Below, one piece after another: positions 59,695 to 64,000 of a stretch of DNA of 64,000 bases. Origin of the DNA: an uncultured Nocardioides sp. Lineage in GTDB: Bacteria; Actinomycetota; Actinomycetes; Propionibacteriales; Nocardioidaceae. The translations under genes and the position numbers were made by a program. Location of the stretch: the NCBI RefSeq assembly GCF_947488515.1, contig NZ_CANKZF010000002.1:1400294-1464293 (forward strand). The letters run 5' to 3'. The notes below the pieces were generated by a model. That model worked only from the letters and a program-made list of their open reading frames with translations, did not search any database and was not told where the DNA came from. The first letter of the stretch is position 1, and each line of letters opens with the position of its first letter.

Positions 59695-61143
59695 TCAGCA
59701 CGCCAGGTGGTCGGGGGAGTCGAGGACGGCGGCCAGCAGCCGCGGGAAGCCCCACTGGTAGAGGTCGTGGTCGCGGTCGATCTTCTCCCGGGCCTTGCAG
59801 CCGGTGGCGATGGTCGCGGTCTGCACGAGGCGCTTGCTCGCGGGCCGGTGCAGCAGGTCGCGGCTGACCGCGTCGACGAGGTCCTCGAAGCGCACCGGCT
59901 TCTTCGACGGCACCCACGCACCCGGGGTGCGGTAGCGGATGCCCTCGGAGGGCCACCACCCGCCGGCCATCGAGTAGTGCAGGTCCATCGAGCCGAGCGC
60001 GCGCGAGGGCGAGGCCCACACCCGGTCGGTGACGGGAGTGCCGTCAGGTCGCGGCCAGGCATGGGGGCTGAGGCCCAGGCGGGACGCCTGCCAGAGGATC
60101 GCGTTGGACGCGGAGTCGTTGCGGCTGGGTCGGCCCACCTCGACGCCCAGGGCGCGATACGTGGCGACGACGTCCTCGCCCGGGTCGCGCAGCTTGTCGC
60201 CCGCGGAGGACCGGAACTCCTTGCTGGCCACCAGCGCGCGCAGCACCGGCACGATCGCGGTGTCGTTCTTCAGGTAGACCTTCGCCAGCCGCTTCACCAG
60301 TGACCGCGGCGGGTCGTCGCGCACGAACTTGGTCGCCAGCCGCTCGCAGACGTGCTGGGCGGTCAGCGGGTGGTGCGCGAGGTAGCGGAGGTACTCCCGG
60401 GTGACCTCGCGGCCGTCGGCCTTGCGGTTCTGGTGGGTGAACCCCTTGACCTGCACCTTGCCGGTCGCGTGGTCCTCCTTGACGTACGACGCCTTCCACG
60501 ACTCCCAGAGGTCGACGTGGTGGCCGGTCAGGATCCGCGCCGACGCCTTGACGTCGTCCTCGTCGTAGTTGCCGGCGCCGAGCGTGTGCAGCTCGAGCAG
60601 CTCACGCCCGAGGTTCTCGTTGGGAGCGCGCTTGGTCGAGGTCGCGGCGGAGAGGAAGATCAGCATCGCCGGGTGGGTCGTGGTCGCGGCCAGGAGCTCG
60701 TCGAAGCGGCCGAGCGCGTGGCGCCTGACCGTGTCGCCGTAGTCCACCCGCCAGGTGAAGTGGGCGTCGCCGCTCACCGGCACGTGGAGCATCGCCTCCC
60801 AGAACTCCGTCATCTTCTCCAGCACCGGGCGCCGCGTGCGGATGCGCCGCACGAGCAGCCAGCGGCCGTAGTCCTCCATGACCTGCCAGCCGCCGCGGAC
60901 CTCCCGGACCTGGCGCTGCCAGAGGTCGGAGGGCCGCCGGTCGAGGTCGGGCCACCACCGTCGGGCGGCGTCAGCAGACCCGTCCGGGAACGAGCCCGGG
61001 CGGGTGAGCTGCTGCTCGAACCATGCGGGCGCCCCGCCGGCACGGCGTACGTCGCGGGCGAGCGTTGCGTCGATGCCGTAGCCGAAGCGCGTCACGAGGT
61101 GACGCTGCGACGGGGACAGCAGAGCAGACCGATCCTTTGCCAC
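59695..61143 (-). CDS. DUF1800 family protein
   Basis: The 482-residue protein has the DUF1800 pattern: RHLVTRFGYG near the N-terminus, MTEFWEAMLHVP, NENLGRELLELHTLGAGNYDEDDVK, and VTREYLRYLAHHPLTAQHVCERLATKFV. DUF1800 and DUF1501 are an obligate-looking pair in many genomes and are suspected to act on an exported substrate, but biochemistry is unknown. GTG 61143 is preferred since GGGAGGA lies about five bases upstream; ATG 61182 is an alternative. No signal peptide, so it may be hitch-hiked by the Tat-bearing partner. Confidence 0.88.
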   Translation of the reverse strand: MAKDRSALLSPSQRHLVTRFGYGIDATLARDVRRAGGAPAWFEQQLTRPGSFPDGSADAARRWWPDLDRRPSDLWQRQVREVRGGWQVMEDYGRWLLVRRIRTRRPVLEKMTEFWEAMLHVPVSGDAHFTWRVDYGDTVRRHALGRFDELLAATTTHPAMLIFLSAATSTKRAPNENLGRELLELHTLGAGNYDEDDVKASARILTGHHVDLWESWKASYVKEDHATGKVQVKGFTHQNRKADGREVTREYLRYLAHHPLTAQHVCERLATKFVRDDPPRSLVKRLAKVYLKNDTAIVPVLRALVASKEFRSSAGDKLRDPGEDVVATYRALGVEVGRPSRNDSASNAILWQASRLGLSPHAWPRPDGTPVTDRVWASPSRALGSMDLHYSMAGGWWPSEGIRYRTPGAWVPSKKPVRFEDLVDAVSRDLLHRPASKRLVQTATIATGCKAREKIDRDHDLYQWGFPRLLAAVLDSPDHLAC

Positions 61144-61268
61144 CGAGGTCCTCCCGTACCCGAGCCGCTTCGAAAGACGCATCACTGTCCCATGCCGGGC
61201 GGCGGACGCGAAGTCGAACGTCCGAATCCCGGTTGCCCGTCGGCCGGCGGGTGCGGTCGGATGGGCCG

Positions 61269-62237
61269 GTGGACACCGACCTGCAGATCGTGGAGCTCGA
61301 CACGACCGACCAGGCGGCGCGGGCCGCGTGGCACGACGTGATGGAGCGGGCGGCCCGGTCGGACCGGCCGCACGCGCTGGTCACCACGGCGGCCGCCTTC
61401 GAGGTCACGGCCACCTCGCCGAGCACCCACTACGCCCGCACGTGGCTGCAGGCCGTCGAGGGCGGCGAGGTCGTCGGGGTCGCCGAGCTCGAGCTGCCGC
61501 TGAGCGAGAACACCGACGTCGCGTGGGCCGAGGTCCAGGTGCTGCCCACCCATCGGCGCCGCGGCGTCGGCCGGGCTCTGTGGCAGGCCGTGGTGGAGCG
61601 CTCCCGTGCCGCCGACCGCACCCGGGTCGGGGGAGAGGTGACCGTCGACGTCACCGCGCCCGGCCCCGCCCGCGAGTTCGCCGCAGCCATGGGCACGGTC
61701 GACAAGCACCGCGAGGACCACCTCGTCGCCGACCTCCCCGTCGCCACGTCGCCCGTCGACCCGGCGTACGACGTCGTCACCTGGCAGGGCCGCTGCCCCG
61801 ACGAGCACCGCGAGGCCTACCTCGCCATGCGCAACCAGATGAACGCCGACGTCCCGACCGGCGAGCTCGACCTCGAGCCCGAGGTCCTCGACGACGAGCG
61901 GCTGGCCACGTCGGAGGAACGGCTCATGCGGGCGTACGACGTCCGCGTGGCCGCCGCCCGCCGACGTGCGGACGGCACGTTCGGCGGCTACTCGCTGCTC
62001 TTCGTCCCGCACGGCACCGACTACGGCTGGCAGGACGACACGCTGGTGATGCCCGAGCACCGCGGCCACCGGCTCGGGGCCGCCCTGAAGGCCGCCAACT
62101 ACGCCGACCTGCCCGACGACGTCCGGCTCGTGCACACGTGGACCGCGCCGTCCAACACCGCGATGCACCGCACCAACACGGCGCTCGGCTTCCGCGTCGT
62201 GGAGCACATGTACGAGGTCGAGGCCCCCATCGCCTAG
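61269..62237 (+). CDS. Tandem GNAT-domain acetyltransferase
   Basis: The 322-residue protein has two GNAT halves. In the N-terminal one the acetyl-CoA loop is HRRRGVGRALWQAVV (about 97-111). In the C-terminal one it is MPEHRGHRLGAALKAANY (about 258-275), followed by TWTAPSNTAMHRTNTALGFRVVEHM. The double-GNAT layout occurs in mycothiol synthase MshD and in many actinobacterial proteins. Here the sequence is not close enough to call it MshD. GTG 61269. Ends 12 bp before tRNA-Met. Confidence 0.85.
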   Translation: MDTDLQIVELDTTDQAARAAWHDVMERAARSDRPHALVTTAAAFEVTATSPSTHYARTWLQAVEGGEVVGVAELELPLSENTDVAWAEVQVLPTHRRRGVGRALWQAVVERSRAADRTRVGGEVTVDVTAPGPAREFAAAMGTVDKHREDHLVADLPVATSPVDPAYDVVTWQGRCPDEHREAYLAMRNQMNADVPTGELDLEPEVLDDERLATSEERLMRAYDVRVAAARRRADGTFGGYSLLFVPHGTDYGWQDDTLVMPEHRGHRLGAALKAANYADLPDDVRLVHTWTAPSNTAMHRTNTALGFRVVEHMYEVEAPIA

Positions 62238-62249
62238 GGTGCGCCCCGA

Positions 62250-62323
62250 GGGGCGGTAGCTCAGTCGGTCAGAGCAGAGGACTCATAATCCTTGGGTCGT
62301 GGGTTCGAGCCCCACCCGCCCTA
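62250..62323 (+). tRNA. tRNA-Met (CAT), elongator-like
   Basis: A 74-base cloverleaf: acceptor GGGGCGG pairs with CCGCCCT (one G-U), D-arm GCTC...GAGC, anticodon stem GAGGA/TCCTT around loop CTCATAA with anticodon CAT, T-arm GTGGG-TTCGAGC-CCCAC. The paired first acceptor base argues against initiator tRNA. A tRNA-Ile2 with lysidine-modified CAT cannot be excluded. Confidence 0.88.
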
Positions 62324-62344
62324 CGCAGTGCGTGCCCCGGCGCG

Positions 62345-63892
62345 CTATCCCTCGCCGGCGATGAGGAACGTGTCGCCCTGCTGCTCGAGCTGCAGCTGTC
62401 CCTGCTCGGTCCGGGTCTGGCCCGACGTGGTGACGAAGTCGATCGTGTACGTCGTGCTCAGCGACCGGGGATCGGCCTTGATGGCCCGCGGCGTCGCGGA
62501 CTCGATCGTGCTCCAGAAGCCGGAGTAGCCCTCGAAGCCGCCGCTCTCCGCCTGGAACTCGGGTGTCAGCATCGCGAAGGTCGCCTCCGGGTCCGAGGTG
62601 ACGGTCGCGAAGTAGTCCTGGACGAAGGACCGCATCGCCGCGGGGGTTCCACCCGCCGCGTTGGACGGGCTGGGCTCGTCGGTCGGCTCGTCACTGGCGG
62701 ACGGGCTCTCGGTCGGGCTGTCGCTGGGGCTCTCGGACGGGGCCTCCGAGGTCGGGTCCTGCGAGGCGCTCGGTGAGGCGCCGCCGCCGCTCGCGTCGGT
62801 CGGCTCCTCGTCGCGCGGCCACAGCAGCCACGCGCCGACGCCCGCCACCAGGACGAGCGCGACCAGGGCCGCCACCCACCCGCGCGACCGTCCGCGGGTG
62901 GTGTCCGCCGCCGGGCTCGCCGGGGTCGAGGGAGGCGTCGCCGCCTGGCCGGCGGGCGGCGACGTCGGGACGGCCGCAGCCGGCCCGGACGTCGTGCCGG
63001 TCGTGGCGCCGCGCTCCTGCGGCGGAGGTGCCGGGGGAGCGGCGGCCATCACGGCCGTGGCCTGGGCGTCGCGACCGGTCGGCGCGGCTGCCTCCGACTG
63101 CTCACCACGTGCGAGGCGCCGCAGGTCGTCGCGCACCTTCGCCACCGGCCAGCGCTGCGCCGGCTCCTTGACGAGCATCGCGGCCAGCAGCCCGGCGACC
63201 GGGTGGTCGTCGGGCAGGCGGGGCGGGTCCTCGTGGACGATCTTGTAGAGGCCGCCGAGGACGTTGTCCCCGACGTCGTACGGCGGCCTGCCGACCAGCG
63301 CGTGGAACAGCGTGCCGCCCAGCGACCACACGTCGCTCGCCGCGGTCGCAGGCTCCCCGGTCGCCACCTCGGGCGCCAGGTAGGCGGGGGACCCGGTGAT
63401 CAGGCCGGTCTGGGTGAGGACGGTGTCGCTGGCGGCCCGCGCGATGCCGAAGTCGCCGAGCTTGGCGCGGTCGTCGGCGCCCACGAAGATGTTGCTCGGC
63501 TTGACGTCGCGGTGCACGACCCCGGCGGTGCCGGCCTGCACGAGCGCATCGGCGGCCTGGGCGAGGATCGCCGCCGCCCGGCGGACCGGGAGCGGGCCGT
63601 CGTCGGTGACCAGCTCGGCGAGCGTGCGTCCCTCGACGTGCTCCATCACGAGCCAGTAGCAGTCCTCGTCCTTGACGAGGTCGAAGATCGACACGACGTG
63701 CTGGTGGCTGATCCCGGCCGCCAGCCGCGCCTCGCGTTCGGCGCGCGACACGTCGTCGGAGGTGGTCCCGGGCAGCAGACCGATGCGCTTGACGGCGACC
63801 CTGCGGTCCAGGAGCTCGTCGTGCGCGAGGTGGACGACACCGGCACCTCCGCGGCCGATCTCCTTCTCCAGGCGGTACCTGCCTGCGATCAC
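62345..63892 (-). CDS. Transmembrane Ser/Thr protein kinase (PknB-like) with NTF2-like extracytoplasmic domain
   Basis: The 515-residue kinase has a catalytic domain (about 1-265): glycine loop GRGGAGVVH, VAVKR lysine, HRDVKPSN catalytic loop, DFGIA, and SPAYLAPE. A Pro/Ala linker, one transmembrane helix (about 338-358), a Ser/Pro/Asp/Glu linker and an extracytoplasmic ~100-residue domain (MRSFVQDYFATVTSDPEATFAMLTPEF) resembling NTF2/SnoaL-like sensor domains follow. It would phosphorylate cytoplasmic targets in response to an envelope signal. GTG 63892 follows GAAGGGGG by four to five bases. Confidence 0.92.
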   Translation of the reverse strand: MIAGRYRLEKEIGRGGAGVVHLAHDELLDRRVAVKRIGLLPGTTSDDVSRAEREARLAAGISHQHVVSIFDLVKDEDCYWLVMEHVEGRTLAELVTDDGPLPVRRAAAILAQAADALVQAGTAGVVHRDVKPSNIFVGADDRAKLGDFGIARAASDTVLTQTGLITGSPAYLAPEVATGEPATAASDVWSLGGTLFHALVGRPPYDVGDNVLGGLYKIVHEDPPRLPDDHPVAGLLAAMLVKEPAQRWPVAKVRDDLRRLARGEQSEAAAPTGRDAQATAVMAAAPPAPPPQERGATTGTTSGPAAAVPTSPPAGQAATPPSTPASPAADTTRGRSRGWVAALVALVLVAGVGAWLLWPRDEEPTDASGGGASPSASQDPTSEAPSESPSDSPTESPSASDEPTDEPSPSNAAGGTPAAMRSFVQDYFATVTSDPEATFAMLTPEFQAESGGFEGYSGFWSTIESATPRAIKADPRSLSTTYTIDFVTTSGQTRTEQGQLQLEQQGDTFLIAGEG

Positions 63893-63919
63893 GTAGCCCC
63901 CTTCGTCGGCTGACCTTCA

Positions 63920-63925
63920 AGGCTA
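63920..63925 (-). promoter_or_regulatory. -10 element of the kinase gene
   Basis: TAGCCT on the minus strand about 27 bases before GTG 63892, so this gene has a short leader with a Shine-Dalgarno. The rest of the window (63926-64000) shows no gene; TACTAG at 63975-63980 might belong to a gene beyond the edge. Confidence 0.5.
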
Positions 63926-64000
63926 GTCACCTGCACCATGCCGCCCTCACACCCGTTGGGACCAGTCGGGGGGTACTAGCACCATCGGCCATCTCGTCGG

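Overview
The window is high-GC actinobacterial chromosome, most likely from a Nocardioides-like member of the Propionibacteriales. The basis is gene content plus gene order. hemW, hrcA-dnaJ, rsmE, phoH-ybeY-CBS protein-(deaminase-like)-era, recO, uppS, zur, glyS, dgt and dnaG lie in the order known from the Mycobacterium tuberculosis stretch Rv2388c to Rv2343c, with actinobacteria-typical insertions between them. Start codons are often GTG. About twenty genes are preceded by a TANNNT hexamer 6-7 bases (9 in two cases) before the start codon and lack a Shine-Dalgarno sequence, which is the signature of leaderless transcripts. I used this pattern to set many of the starts.

Layout. 1-9.1 kb: a truncated aminoglycoside-kinase-like gene, an acyl-CoA ligase, hemW, a DUF3097 gene, a metallo-beta-lactamase-fold gene and the CIRCE-controlled hrcA-dnaJ-rsmE operon. 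9.1-13.4 kb: a SigE-family sigma factor coupled to a membrane GerMN protein, a second GerMN lipoprotein, a HIT protein and a copper monooxygenase-like lipoprotein. 13.5-21.3 kb: phoH, ybeY, a CBS transporter-like protein, an inactive-looking deaminase, a flavoprotein/methyltransferase pair that probably makes 10-methyl fatty acids, a siderophore-interacting protein and era. 21.4-27.9 kb: membrane and lipoproteins, a flavodoxin-like protein, a methyltransferase, leuA with a leucine-rich leader peptide, a hydrolase and recO.

27.9-38.9 kb is an accessory block sitting between recO and uppS, which are neighbours in mycobacteria. Its core (28.4-36.9 kb) holds twelve mostly unrelated genes: several unknowns, Nudix, DUF664/DinB, an I78-like inhibitor, a PPOX-type flavoprotein, a stand-alone DnaB-like ATPase and a secreted protein. 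Each is followed by one copy of a short, partly palindromic repeat. All copies point the same way, even where the gene is reversed. This one-gene-one-repeat layout resembles a gene-cassette array and is the most unusual thing in the window. A DUF222/13E12-type HNH gene with a LexA-like box over its start closes the block.

38.9-64 kb returns to core and semi-core genes: uppS, a zinc uptake operon (znuA-znuC-znuB-zur) with two Zur boxes, glyS, dusB, a cell-wall peptidase, dgt, a small envelope-stress-type operon (holin-like, DUF3618, YtxH-like), dnaG, tRNA-Asn, a processive glycosyltransferase, a GAF-ANTAR regulator, a PIG-L deacetylase, a Tat-exported molybdenum oxidoreductase, a DUF1800-DUF1501 pair, a double-GNAT protein, tRNA-Met and a Ser/Thr kinase with an extracytoplasmic sensor domain.
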